From Sphingobium sp. SYK-6 (GTDB taxonomy: Bacteria > Pseudomonadota > Alphaproteobacteria > Sphingomonadales > Sphingomonadaceae): DNA of 64,000 nucleotides. Both the position numbers and the translations under genes were made by a program. The stretch is from assembly GCF_000283515.1 (NCBI RefSeq), contig NC_015976.1, positions 3,999,501-4,063,500 of the forward strand. Reading direction: 5' to 3'. Numbering within the stretch: position 1 is the stretch's first letter; every line of letters starts with the position of its first letter. The notes under the pieces were generated by a model. It made no database searches. It was not told the DNA's origin and saw only the letters and a program-made list of their open reading frames with translations. Below are positions 7,319 to 15,965 of this stretch, one piece after another.

Positions 7319-8521
7319 ATGGCAGAGAGGAGCCTTGCGGGGCAAGAGGGGGTTGGATTCGTACCGACCCGGTTGCGGCAGGGCCTTGCGCTGCTGGGCG
7401 CGTTGTTGCTGTCGGCGTGCGCCTCGGTCGTGCCGCGCACCGAGCCGCCCCCGCCACCCCCACCGCCGAAGACCGGCGATCTCGATCTCGACAAGGGACT
7501 GCCCACCGACACGCAGCGGCATCGCGTCGCGCTGCTGGTGCCGCTGAGCGGGACCAATGCGGGCGTCGGCCGTTCCATCTCCAACGCCACGACGATGGCG
7601 CTGCTCGACACCAAGACAGAGCGCCTGCGCGTCACCACCTACGACACCGGCAAGGGCGCTGCGGAAGCGGCGAAGCAGGCGGTGGCGGAAGGAAACCGGC
7701 TCATCCTTGGGCCGCTGACCGCTGACGAAGTGCGCGCCGCCGCGCCGGTGGCCCGGGCGGCGAAGGTCCCGATCATCAGCTACTCCAACGACGAGAGTGT
7801 GGCAGGCAATGGTGTGTTCCTGCTGGGCTACAGCCCCGAGCAGTCCGTGGAGCGCGTGGTCGGCTACGCCCGCTCGCGCGATCTCAGCAATTTCGCCGCA
7901 CTGGTGCCGCGCGGCGTCTATGGCGAGCGTGCGGGCGCTGCGTTCCTCTCGCGCGTGAAGGCAGCCGGCGGCACCGTCGTCGCGATGGAGACCTTCGATC
8001 GGTCAGCTGCTTCGGTGCAGGCGGCGATCAAGCGCCTCGCGGCGAGTTCCAGCTATGATGCGCTGCTCATCGCGGATGTCGGGCGAATTGCGTTGCAGGC
8101 GGGACCGCTCGTACGGGCCAATGGCGGGGCCGATGTCCGCATCCTGGGCACGGAACTGTGGAATACGGAAACCGGCCTGACCAGCAGCGCTGCCCTGCGC
8201 GGCGCCTGGTATGCCAGTGTCTCGGACAATCTCTACCGCACGCTCTCCAGCAAATATCGCGCATCCTTCGGCACGGCGCCCTACCGGCTCGCCTCGCTCG
8301 GCTATGATTCGGTGCTGCTGGCCGTGCGAATCGCGGCGGACTGGAAGCCGGGCACAGCCTTCCCCGTCGGGCGCCTCACCGATCCGGAGGGCTTCTCCGG
8401 CATCGATGGCGCGTTCCGCTTCAGCCGGGACGGCATTGCCGAACGGGCGCTGGAAGTCACGGAGATCGGCGCCGGCGCCACCAGCGTGGTCGACCCCGCG
8501 CCCCGGGGCTTCGCCAAATAG
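7319..8521 (+). CDS. LpoA-like penicillin-binding protein activator lipoprotein
   Basis: A 400-residue lipoprotein: a hydrophobic segment ends in the lipobox LSAC (Cys34), followed by a run of prolines and then a periplasmic-binding-protein fold (ALLVPLSGTNAGVG, LILGPLTADEV, LGYDSVLLAV). This is the LpoA C-terminal domain type that in E. coli activates PBP1A; the E. coli N-terminal repeat domain is absent, as usual in alphaproteobacteria. The genomic position beside rsmI and yraN is conserved. A class A penicillin-binding protein is encoded at 48873-50969. A TTG near 7371 is a possible later start. Confidence 0.86.
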   Translation: MAERSLAGQEGVGFVPTRLRQGLALLGALLLSACASVVPRTEPPPPPPPPKTGDLDLDKGLPTDTQRHRVALLVPLSGTNAGVGRSISNATTMALLDTKTERLRVTTYDTGKGAAEAAKQAVAEGNRLILGPLTADEVRAAAPVARAAKVPIISYSNDESVAGNGVFLLGYSPEQSVERVVGYARSRDLSNFAALVPRGVYGERAGAAFLSRVKAAGGTVVAMETFDRSAASVQAAIKRLAASSSYDALLIADVGRIALQAGPLVRANGGADVRILGTELWNTETGLTSSAALRGAWYASVSDNLYRTLSSKYRASFGTAPYRLASLGYDSVLLAVRIAADWKPGTAFPVGRLTDPEGFSGIDGAFRFSRDGIAERALEVTEIGAGATSVVDPAPRGFAK

Positions 8522-8673
8522 GCGAGGCTCCCCGGCGGGGACGGCGCGGAAGGGAACGGCGCTGGCCGGTGGAATGGCTTACAGTCCGCCGGTCGATCCG
8601 AGGGTCCGCCATGGCGCGGAAAACCGCTCTTTTTTGCCGATCGGCGGCGGAGAAACCGGACAAAACAGGACAG

Positions 8674-8715
8674 ATAAAAACAGGCACAGCCGCCGCCCTT
8701 GCCGGGGCGGCGGCT
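8674..8715 (-). terminator. Rho-independent terminator after the transaldolase-like gene
   Basis: A perfect 11-base stem (8688-8698 with 8705-8715) with a six-base loop is followed, on the minus strand, by GTGCCTGTTTTT. It starts eight bases past the stop of the minus-strand aldolase gene. The rest of 8522-8722 shows no gene. Confidence 0.75.
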
Positions 8716-8722
8716 GCGGTCG

Positions 8723-9376
8723 TTACAGGATCGACTGGCCCGTCTTCGCCCAGTCGGCCGCGAAGGATGCAAGGCCCTTGTCGGTCAGGACATGGTTGAA
8801 CAGCGCCTTGATGACTGCGGGCGGCGCGGTGATCACATCGGCGCCGATCTTTGCGCATTCCAGCACATGGATCGGGTGGCGCAGCGAGGCGGCGAGGATC
8901 TCGGTCTCGAAGCCATAATTGTCGTAGATCAGCCGGATGTCCTCGATGAGCTTCATCCCATCGAACCCGTTGTCGTCATGGCGGCCGACGAACGGCGAAA
9001 TGAAGCTCGCGCCCGCCTTGGCCGCGAGCAGCGCCTGATTGGCCGAGAAGCAGAGCGTCACATTGACCATGCAGCCCTCTTCGCTCAGCGCCTTGCAGGT
9101 CTTGAGCCCGTCAATGGTGAGGGGCACCTTGATCGCGACATTGTCCGCGATCTTCCGCAGCACGGCGGCTTCCTTCATCATGGTTTCGTGGTCCAGCGCC
9201 ACGACTTCGGCGGAGACGGGGCCGTCGACCAGCCCGCAAATCTCCTCCACCACTTCCAGAAACTTGCGGCCGGACTTGTGGATCAGGCTGGGATTGGTGG
9301 TCACGCCGTCCAGCAGGCCGGTCTCGGCGAGGTCCCGGATTTCGGCGGTGTCGGCTGTATCGACGAAGAATTTCAT
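8723..9376 (-). CDS. fsa: Transaldolase / fructose-6-phosphate aldolase family enzyme
   Basis: The 217-residue length is that of the small transaldolase (TalB-like subfamily 3) and FSA group. It begins MKFFVDTAD, then [10 protein letters not shown], and the Schiff-base lysine sits in [17 protein letters not shown] follows. Members either transfer dihydroxyacetone between sugar phosphates or cleave fructose 6-phosphate; sequence alone does not separate the two. The ATG at 9376 is chosen by homology, the upstream extension lacking conserved residues. A terminator follows immediately. Confidence 0.9.
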   Translation of the reverse strand: MKFFVDTADTAEIRDLAETGLLDGVTTNPSLIHKSGRKFLEVVEEICGLVDGPVSAEVVALDHETMMKEAAVLRKIADNVAIKVPLTIDGLKTCKALSEEGCMVNVTLCFSANQALLAAKAGASFISPFVGRHDDNGFDGMKLIEDIRLIYDNYGFETEILAASLRHPIHVLECAKIGADVITAPPAVIKALFNHVLTDKGLASFAADWAKTGQSIL

Positions 9377-9565
9377 GGTCGGCGCGCTCCTGTCTCTCAA
9401 ATCGTGGGGCGCCTATAGCGAAGGGCGCGGCGATGCGTAAGGAGATTGCGCCCGTCTTGCGCTGCTGGCGCGATGTGGTTCGAACGGCCCGGTGAGCATA
9501 TATTCCGCGTGCGACCGCCATGCGGGTTCCAAGGTCCGGGCTCAGCGCCTAACTAGGCAGCTTCG

Positions 9566-11734
9566 ATGACCCGCGCGCGCCTCATCCTGCTCAATGCCGC
9601 TCTTGGCCCCCTCGACTACCGCGTGCCGGCAGGCATGTCGGTGGAGCCGGGCAGCATCGTCGTGGCGCCGCTCGGCCCCCGGCCCATGACCGGCGTGGTC
9701 TGGGAAGCCGAGCGCTTTCCCGACGTGCCCCCGGTGGGCGACAATCGCCTGCGGCCGCTGCTTGGCGTGCTCGATGCGCCGCCACTGCCCGCGGCGTTGC
9801 GGCGCCTGATCGAATGGACCGCTGCTTATTATCTGGCGCCGCACGCCGCCGTGCTGCGCATGGCCCTTGCCTCCATGTCCGCTCTGGAAGGCGGCAAGAC
9901 GGTCATCGAATACCGGCCGAGCGGCGCCTTGCCGGAGAGGCTGACCGCCCAGCGTGCGCAGGCGCTGGAGCGAATCGGCGAGCGGCAGGGCCTCGTGCGC
10001 GAGCTCGCGGCGATCGGCGATGTCAGCGACGCGGTCATTCGCGGCCTCATCAAGCAGGGCGCGCTCGAGGCCGTCGAGGTGTCGACCGACCTGCCCTTCC
10101 CCCGGCCCGACCCCGACCACGCCGCCATATCGCTGAGCCCGGGACAAGAAGCCGCCGCGCAGCGCCTCGTCGCGCAAGTGAGGTCCGGCGAATCCCATAC
10201 CGTGCTGCTCGACGGCGTCACCGGATCGGGAAAGACCGAGGTCTATTTCGAGGCGATCGCGGAAGCACTGAGGCAGGGCCGCCAGACCCTCGTCCTGCTT
10301 CCCGAGATCGCGCTGACGGAACCGTTCCTCGACCGCTTCACCGCGCGTTTCGGCTGCGCGCCTGTGCCCTGGCACTCGGGCCTCAAGCAATCCGACCGGC
10401 GGCGGGCATGGCGCGCCATTGCCGAGGGCGAGGCCGGCGTCGTCGTCGGCGCCCGCTCCGCCCTGTTCCTGCCCTATCGCAAGCTCGGCCTGATCGTCGT
10501 CGATGAAGCGCACGAGACCAGCTTCAAGCAGGAGGAAGGCGTGCGCTACCATGCGCGCGACGTGGCGGTGATGCGCGGTCTCATGGAGAGCTGCCCGGTG
10601 GTGCTGGCGTCCGCCACGCCGGCCATCGAAACCCGCCATCAGGTGGAACTGGGCCGCTACGAGGAAATCAAGCTCCCGTCCCGCTACGGCGGCGCGGAGC
10701 TGCCCGAGATCATCGGGGTCGACCTGACGCACGACCCGCCGGATCGCGGGCGCTGGCTGGCGCCGCCGCTCGTCCAGGCCATGCGCGAGACGCTGGCGCG
10801 CGGCGAGCAATCGCTGCTGTTCCTGAACCGGCGGGGCTATGCGCCGCTCACCCTGTGCCGCCATTGCGGCTACCGCTTCCAGTGCCCCAACTGTTCGGCC
10901 TGGATGGTCGAGCATCGCCTCACGCGGCGCCTTGCCTGCCACCATTGTGGCCACGAAGTCCCGACGCCGGACAGCTGCCCGGAATGCCATGAGAGCGATG
11001 CGCTCGTGGCTTGCGGCCCCGGGGTGGAGCGAATCGCGGATGAAGTGAAGGCCCTCTTCCCGGACGCGCGCACGGCCATCGTCACCTCTGACACGCTCTG
11101 GTCGCCGGCCAGGGCGGCGGCGTTCGTTAGGGATGTGGCGGGCGGCGCGGTGGACATCATCGTCGGCACGCAGCTCGTCACCAAAGGTTATCATTTCCCG
11201 GAGCTGACCTTGGTCGGCGTGGTCGATGCCGATCTGGGCCTCGATGGCGGCGATCTGCGTGCGTCCGAACGGACCTATCAGCAGATCGTGCAGGTCTCCG
11301 GGCGCGCCGGGCGCGGCGAGAAGCCCGGCCGGGTCTTCATCCAGACGCGCGCGCCCGATGCGCCGGTAATGCGCGCGCTGCTCGAAGGGGACGATGCAGC
11401 TTTCTATGCGGCGGAAACCGCCAGCCGCCGCTCCGCCAATGCGCCTCCGTTCGGGCGATTCGCCGCGATCATCGTGAGCGACACGGACGCGGCGCTCGCA
11501 CGGGAAACGGCCCGGCGTATCGGGGCTGCCGGGCCGCGGCAGGAGGGGCTGGAAATCTATGGACCGGCCGAAGCGACGCTGGCCGTGCTACGCGGGCGGC
11601 ATCGCTGGCGACTGCTGGTTCATGCCCGACGCTCGATCGATCTGCAGGCCATCGTGCGCGACTGGCTCTCGGCGATCGACTGGAAAAGCAGCACACGCGT
11701 GAGCGTGGACGTCGATCCTTACAGCTTCGTTTGA
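9566..11734 (+). CDS. priA: Primosomal protein N' (replication restart helicase PriA)
   Basis: The 722-residue 3'-to-5' helicase restarts stalled forks. The N-terminal 3'-DNA-binding domain is followed by Walker A GVTGSGKTE (from about residue 216) and the Walker B DEAH near 312. An eight-cysteine zinc module lies at about 431-480 (CRHCGYRFQCPNC, CHHCGHE, CPEC). The helicase motifs GTQLVTKGYHFP and QVSGRAGR follow. It is a single gene; downstream is a strong hairpin. Confidence 0.96.
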   Translation: MTRARLILLNAALGPLDYRVPAGMSVEPGSIVVAPLGPRPMTGVVWEAERFPDVPPVGDNRLRPLLGVLDAPPLPAALRRLIEWTAAYYLAPHAAVLRMALASMSALEGGKTVIEYRPSGALPERLTAQRAQALERIGERQGLVRELAAIGDVSDAVIRGLIKQGALEAVEVSTDLPFPRPDPDHAAISLSPGQEAAAQRLVAQVRSGESHTVLLDGVTGSGKTEVYFEAIAEALRQGRQTLVLLPEIALTEPFLDRFTARFGCAPVPWHSGLKQSDRRRAWRAIAEGEAGVVVGARSALFLPYRKLGLIVVDEAHETSFKQEEGVRYHARDVAVMRGLMESCPVVLASATPAIETRHQVELGRYEEIKLPSRYGGAELPEIIGVDLTHDPPDRGRWLAPPLVQAMRETLARGEQSLLFLNRRGYAPLTLCRHCGYRFQCPNCSAWMVEHRLTRRLACHHCGHEVPTPDSCPECHESDALVACGPGVERIADEVKALFPDARTAIVTSDTLWSPARAAAFVRDVAGGAVDIIVGTQLVTKGYHFPELTLVGVVDADLGLDGGDLRASERTYQQIVQVSGRAGRGEKPGRVFIQTRAPDAPVMRALLEGDDAAFYAAETASRRSANAPPFGRFAAIIVSDTDAALARETARRIGAAGPRQEGLEIYGPAEATLAVLRGRHRWRLLVHARRSIDLQAIVRDWLSAIDWKSSTRVSVDVDPYSFV

Positions 11735-11746
11735 GAGAAACACGAC

Positions 11747-11789
11747 GCAGCCGCCCGGCGGTGGGAGGGGGGTGGTGCCGGGCGGCTGC
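11747..11789. terminator. Hairpin shared by convergent priA and the Pro/Ala-rich protein gene
   Basis: A perfect 13-base inverted repeat (11747-11759 with 11777-11789) around a 17-base loop lies between two convergent stop codons. There is no strong T-run on the plus side; the minus side continues GTCGTGTTTCTC. It probably ends transcription from both sides. Confidence 0.55.
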
Positions 11790-11835
11790 TCGACCCTGTC
11801 AAAGGGCCGACATGCGTTCGAATGTTATCCGGAGT

Positions 11836-13017
11836 TTATGTACGGACGGGCTTCCAGCCCCGCGAGCGCGATGCGGCTGGCGCACCGAAGCTGTAGACAG
11901 GCTGACGCGCGGGCTCGGCTGCCGGCGCCGGGGCGGGCGTGACCTGCGCCGGACGGTGCGGCTCCTGCGCAGAGGCCATGGGAGGCGTGCCCTGGCGAAG
12001 GAGGAAGGAGGCCCGACGCAGGCGCTGACGACGCGTGCGGAACGGATTCTCGGCAGAAGGCGCCTCGGCGACCATCGCCTCCAGCGCGCTGTCGTGCTTG
12101 CCGTTTGTCGCCGGATTGGCTGCGCGCGCGGCGGCCGGGGCGGGTGCCGTAGTGGACACAGTGGCCGGCTCCACCGGATGCGCGGCGGGGGCCACCGTCG
12201 ACACTGGAACTGCGTCAGGGTGCGTCACTGAGACCGGCTCGGCCACAACATGATCGCGAGCGGGAGCATACGCCGGGGCAATCGCCTCTTCGCCGCGCTT
12301 GCGACGACGGAGCATCACCAGGCCGCCCGCGCCAAGGGCGAGAACGGCACCGGCGGCGCCGAGGGCCCAATAGGCGGTCTCGTCGCTCTCAGCCTGCTGC
12401 GGCGTTGCGGCCATGGTTTCCGTAGCGGCCGGGCTCTCACCCGCGCCTTGCGGGGCAACGGTCTCGTTCGGAACGTCAGGTGCGACCGTGGCCGCGAGCG
12501 GAGCCTGGGCTTCCTGTGCCTCGGCTGCTTGGGTGGGCGTAGGGGTGGATTCGCGCGGGGCTTCAGCGGCCGGAGCGCGGGCTGAGCGCTGCGCGCCTTC
12601 ACCCGAGTCGGCCGTCGAGGCGCGGGTTTCCGCACGCGGCGCAGCCGGCGCCTGGCGCGCTTCCGGTGCCGGGGCGTTCACCGCGGGAAGCGGCGGCGCG
12701 GCGACCGGAGCCGGCGAACTCACCGACGGAGCCGGGGCGGCCGTCGTGGCGACCGGCGGAGCACTGGTCGTGGGAGCACTGGTGGTGGGCGCACTGGTGG
12801 TAACAGGGGGCAAAGTCGTCTGAGGCAGCGGGATGGGCTGGCTCGACTGGGCACGCGGCACCACGATGGACGGCGCACCGGTTTGCGGGGCCGCGTCGGC
12901 AGGCGCGGGCTCGGAAACCGGCGCCGCGACCTGCGCGACCGCAGTTGTTGAAAGGAGCGCCAATGCGGCGGCAATCGCCGTCGGCGCAGGGCGGATGAGG
13001 GGGGTGTGGTTCTTCAT
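11836..13017 (-). CDS. Pro/Ala/Thr-rich exported protein with one internal membrane span, function unknown
   Basis: The 393 residues start with a signal peptide ending near AVAQVAAP. A low-complexity Ala/Pro/Thr region follows, with a TSAPTTSAPTTSAPP repeat and many acidic residues. A single hydrophobic span GAAGAVLALGAGGLVMLRRRKRG lies about residues 219-241, with the positive side after it, so the Pro/Ala-rich part should be outside the cytoplasm and a second Pro/Ala-rich tail inside. No enzymatic motif is visible. The signal peptide and correct-strand start (ATG 13017) argue it is real despite open frames on the opposite strand. It may be an envelope spacer or anchor; function is not assigned. 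Confidence 0.7.
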   Translation of the reverse strand: MKNHTPLIRPAPTAIAAALALLSTTAVAQVAAPVSEPAPADAAPQTGAPSIVVPRAQSSQPIPLPQTTLPPVTTSAPTTSAPTTSAPPVATTAAPAPSVSSPAPVAAPPLPAVNAPAPEARQAPAAPRAETRASTADSGEGAQRSARAPAAEAPRESTPTPTQAAEAQEAQAPLAATVAPDVPNETVAPQGAGESPAATETMAATPQQAESDETAYWALGAAGAVLALGAGGLVMLRRRKRGEEAIAPAYAPARDHVVAEPVSVTHPDAVPVSTVAPAAHPVEPATVSTTAPAPAAARAANPATNGKHDSALEAMVAEAPSAENPFRTRRQRLRRASFLLRQGTPPMASAQEPHRPAQVTPAPAPAAEPARQPVYSFGAPAASRSRGWKPVRT

Positions 13018-13110
13018 AGCAGAGCAAAAACTCTGCGCGGGGATGGCGGGTTGCTTCAGAGGGGCCCGTTTCGGGGCGATTTGTTGGATATGAGCGCCAG
13101 AATGACGCGC

Positions 13111-14151
13111 TCAGCCCTGCGACTCGCGGGAAAGGAGCGCCTCTTTCCGCTCAACGCCATAAGCATAGCCGCCCAGAGACCCATCGCTGCGCAGCACACG
13201 ATGGCAGGGAACGAGCACGGCGAGATCGTTTCGACCGCACGCCGATCCCGCCGCGCGGACGGCACCCGGCCGGCCCGCGGCGGCGGCGATCTGCGCATAG
13301 GTTCGCGTCTGCCCGGGCGGAATGGCGCGCAGGGCTGCCCAGACCGCTTGCTGGAAGGCCGTGCCCGCAACGTCGACGGGCAAGTCGACCGAACGGGCGG
13401 GGTCATCCACCAATGCCACCACATCGCGGACCACCGCCTCGAAATCGGCATCGGCCTCCACGATGCGCGCATTCGGGAACCGTGCGCGCAGGTCCGTCGC
13501 GGTTTCGTCGAACGCGATGCGGCAAAGGCCCCGCGCGGTCGCCGCGACGAGAAGCGGGCCGAGCGAACTTTCGGCCAGCGCGAAGCGGATGACAGCGCCC
13601 TCCCCGCCCTTGCGCCAGGCGGACGGGCTCATCCCCAGTCGCGCCTGCGCATCGGCATAAGCGCGGCTGGGCGCTTCATAGCCGGCTTCATAAATGGCGT
13701 CGGTGATCCGGCCCTGCCTGCCCAGTTCGTCCGCGAAGCGCCGCGCACGCAAGCCGCGGGCATAAGCCGCCGGGGAGACGCCCACCTCCCGGGTGAAGAG
13801 GCGCTGGAAATGGTGCGGCGCATAGCCCACGGCGGCGGCAAGCGCGGCGAGGGCAGGCGCGGTCTCGCTGTCGCCCAGGATGGCGAGGGCCTGATCGATC
13901 GCGCGCCGGTCCCGGCTCACCTCGTCGGGCCGGCAACGCAGGCATGCACGATAGCCCGCCGCGCGCGCGGCTGCGTTATCCGGATAAAGCCGGACATGTT
14001 CCGGGCGCGGATGGCGGGCCGGGCAACTCGGCTTGCAATAGATGCCCGTGCTCGTCACCGCGATGACGAACTGCCCGTCCTTGCTGCGATCACGCGCCTC
14101 GAAGGCCGCCAGTGCGGCGTTCTCGCCGAGCTCTTCAAGCATCGTTGGCAT
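13111..14151 (-). CDS. ada: Ada: bifunctional DNA alkylation repair protein and activator
   Basis: From ATG 14151, with AGGA upstream, the product is 346 residues. The N-terminal zinc domain has C39, C43, C70 and C73 in YCKPSC and CLRC; C39 would accept methyl from phosphotriesters and turn the protein into an activator. An AraC-type helix-turn-helix region follows (LAAAVGYAPHHFQRLF). The C-terminal methyltransferase domain has the active-site PCHRV with C316, which takes methyl from O6-methylguanine. All key residues are present, so both activities are expected. Confidence 0.94.
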   Translation of the reverse strand: MPTMLEELGENAALAAFEARDRSKDGQFVIAVTSTGIYCKPSCPARHPRPEHVRLYPDNAAARAAGYRACLRCRPDEVSRDRRAIDQALAILGDSETAPALAALAAAVGYAPHHFQRLFTREVGVSPAAYARGLRARRFADELGRQGRITDAIYEAGYEAPSRAYADAQARLGMSPSAWRKGGEGAVIRFALAESSLGPLLVAATARGLCRIAFDETATDLRARFPNARIVEADADFEAVVRDVVALVDDPARSVDLPVDVAGTAFQQAVWAALRAIPPGQTRTYAQIAAAAGRPGAVRAAGSACGRNDLAVLVPCHRVLRSDGSLGGYAYGVERKEALLSRESQG

Positions 14152-14384
14152 GGCATCTGGTCCTGTGGTTGCGAGCCGCGAAACGATCAAGGGCGCTCGC
14201 GGCGTTGACTATAGGCCTCGGCCCTTTGCCCGGACAACATGCGGATCGAACGGGCGCGCGATCCCGAAGGAACCGGGGCCTTGTCGTCCATGCCGGCGGC
14301 TCGGGCTTCCCATCGATTGCGATCAAAGCGGGCGCGTGCGAATTCCCCTGTCGGGGAAGCCCTGTCGACGCTAAGAAGCCCGGC

Positions 14385-15959
14385 ATGACGGCATGCTTCC
14401 ACGGACCGCGCTCGCGCCTCATTGCGGCCCTTCTCCTCTCGTTCCTGATGCTCGTGCGGGCGCCTTCCGCTCGTGCGGAAGTGCAGGACATTGCCGCGGC
14501 GTCGCGCAGCGTGGTCCGCGTGGCACTGGTCGCCACCGATGGCGACAATGCCTATTTCGTCGGCCATGGCAGCGGCGTGGTCGTCGCGCCGGGGAGGGTC
14601 CTCACCAACGCGCATGTCGTCGAGCTCACCCGCAGCGAGCCGAACATCGTCATCGGCATCATCCCGCCCCAGGGCAAGAAGAGCTTTGGCGGCAAGGTCA
14701 TCGCTTATTCGCCGGGGAACGACCTTGCCCTGATCGCCGTGGACGGCGCATCGCTGCCCGTCGCCACATTCTTCACCGGTTCGCCGCAGGATGGCGACCA
14801 GGTGACGGCGATCGGCTATCCCGGGTCCGTGGACCGCGCGCAGGGCATGAGCCTGGAGGACATCATCCGGCCGATGGCGCCGGTGCGCACGTCCGGCACC
14901 GTGTCCGGCGGACGGGCCTCCAAGCAGTTCGACACCGTGCTGCACACCGCGCCGCTCGCCTCCGGCAACAGCGGCGGACCGCTGGTCGACCAGTGCGGGC
15001 GCGTGGTGGGGCTCAACAGCTTCGGCTCCCTCTCGGAAGGCAGCGATGCCGAATATGGCTTTGCGGTCTCCAATCGCGAGATCGCCAGTTTCCTGCGCCA
15101 GGCGGGCATCCAGGCCGCCCGCTCCAGCGAGGCCTGCCGCTCGATGGACGAGATCGAGGCGGCGCAGGAAATCGCCGACGAGCGGGCCCGCGCCGCGGCC
15201 GCCAAGCGCGCGAGCGACGCGGAAATGGCCCGGCGCGAACAGGTGATCGCTGCCCGCGCGCAGGCGCAGCAGGACGTGATTGCCCGGCGCGAGAACATGA
15301 TGGCGCTCTCGGCCCTGCTGCTTGCCCTCGCCGTCGCCGCCGGCGGCATGGCGATGCTCGGCCAGTCCAAGGGCGATCTCACGCGCACCCGCCGGTTCGG
15401 CGCCGCAGCGGGCTTCCTGACGCTGGCCGCGATCGCCGTCTTCCTCCTTCGCCCCGGGTTCGGCAGCCCCAATGACGCAGAAGGGGGCGCGACGAATGAA
15501 GCGGCCGGGCCCGACAACATGGCGGAAGCGGCCCCCGCGGCCTCAGGGGATCGCCTTTGCCGGCTCGATACGAGCCTGAGCCGGGTGACCGTCTCGGAGA
15601 CGCAGGACATGTCCTTCAACTGGCGGGCGGACGGCTGCGTGAATGGCCAGACGCAATATGTCCGGGCCCAGGAGCAGTGGGTGCGGATCCTCGTCCCCAG
15701 CGACGACGCGGCGATCTCCGTGCGCCGCTTCGATCCCTCGATCGGCCGCTATCGCACCGACCAGTATCTGGTGGACGCCGAGACGCTCGAGAATGCGCGG
15801 ACGATGCGCGACGGCCTTGCCCGGTCGGGCTGCACGACGGATCCGCAGAAGCTGGCGGAGCTTGCCGCCGCGCAGGCCGACATCCAGGCCCTGCTGCCGG
15901 CGCAGCCCAACGAGCGGCTCGTCTACCAGTGCCAGGCTGCCACGCGCGGCGCGCCCTGA
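14385..15959 (+). CDS. Membrane-anchored trypsin-like serine protease (DegP/HtrA-like catalytic domain)
   Basis: A 524-residue protein with a signal peptide ending near ARAE, then a trypsin-like domain with the full triad: H77 (TNAHVV), D113 (GNDLALI) and S196 (SGNSGGPL). No PDZ domain follows. A charged helix rich in Ala/Arg/Glu (about 225-300) leads to two hydrophobic spans near 305-325 and 340-358, then a C-terminal domain with cysteines and no recognised motif. ATG 14385 is chosen because it gives the signal peptide; the open frame extends upstream. It is convergent with the chemoreceptor-like gene with only six bases between stops. Substrate unknown. Confidence 0.82.
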   Translation: MTACFHGPRSRLIAALLLSFLMLVRAPSARAEVQDIAAASRSVVRVALVATDGDNAYFVGHGSGVVVAPGRVLTNAHVVELTRSEPNIVIGIIPPQGKKSFGGKVIAYSPGNDLALIAVDGASLPVATFFTGSPQDGDQVTAIGYPGSVDRAQGMSLEDIIRPMAPVRTSGTVSGGRASKQFDTVLHTAPLASGNSGGPLVDQCGRVVGLNSFGSLSEGSDAEYGFAVSNREIASFLRQAGIQAARSSEACRSMDEIEAAQEIADERARAAAAKRASDAEMARREQVIAARAQAQQDVIARRENMMALSALLLALAVAAGGMAMLGQSKGDLTRTRRFGAAAGFLTLAAIAVFLLRPGFGSPNDAEGGATNEAAGPDNMAEAAPAASGDRLCRLDTSLSRVTVSETQDMSFNWRADGCVNGQTQYVRAQEQWVRILVPSDDAAISVRRFDPSIGRYRTDQYLVDAETLENARTMRDGLARSGCTTDPQKLAELAAAQADIQALLPAQPNERLVYQCQAATRGAP

Positions 15960-15965
15960 TATCGG

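Noticed and set aside
12721..12800. Direct repeats resembling a CRISPR or satellite
   Set aside because: They are in-frame codon repeats of the TSAPT segment in a coding gene; no regularly spaced unique spacers.
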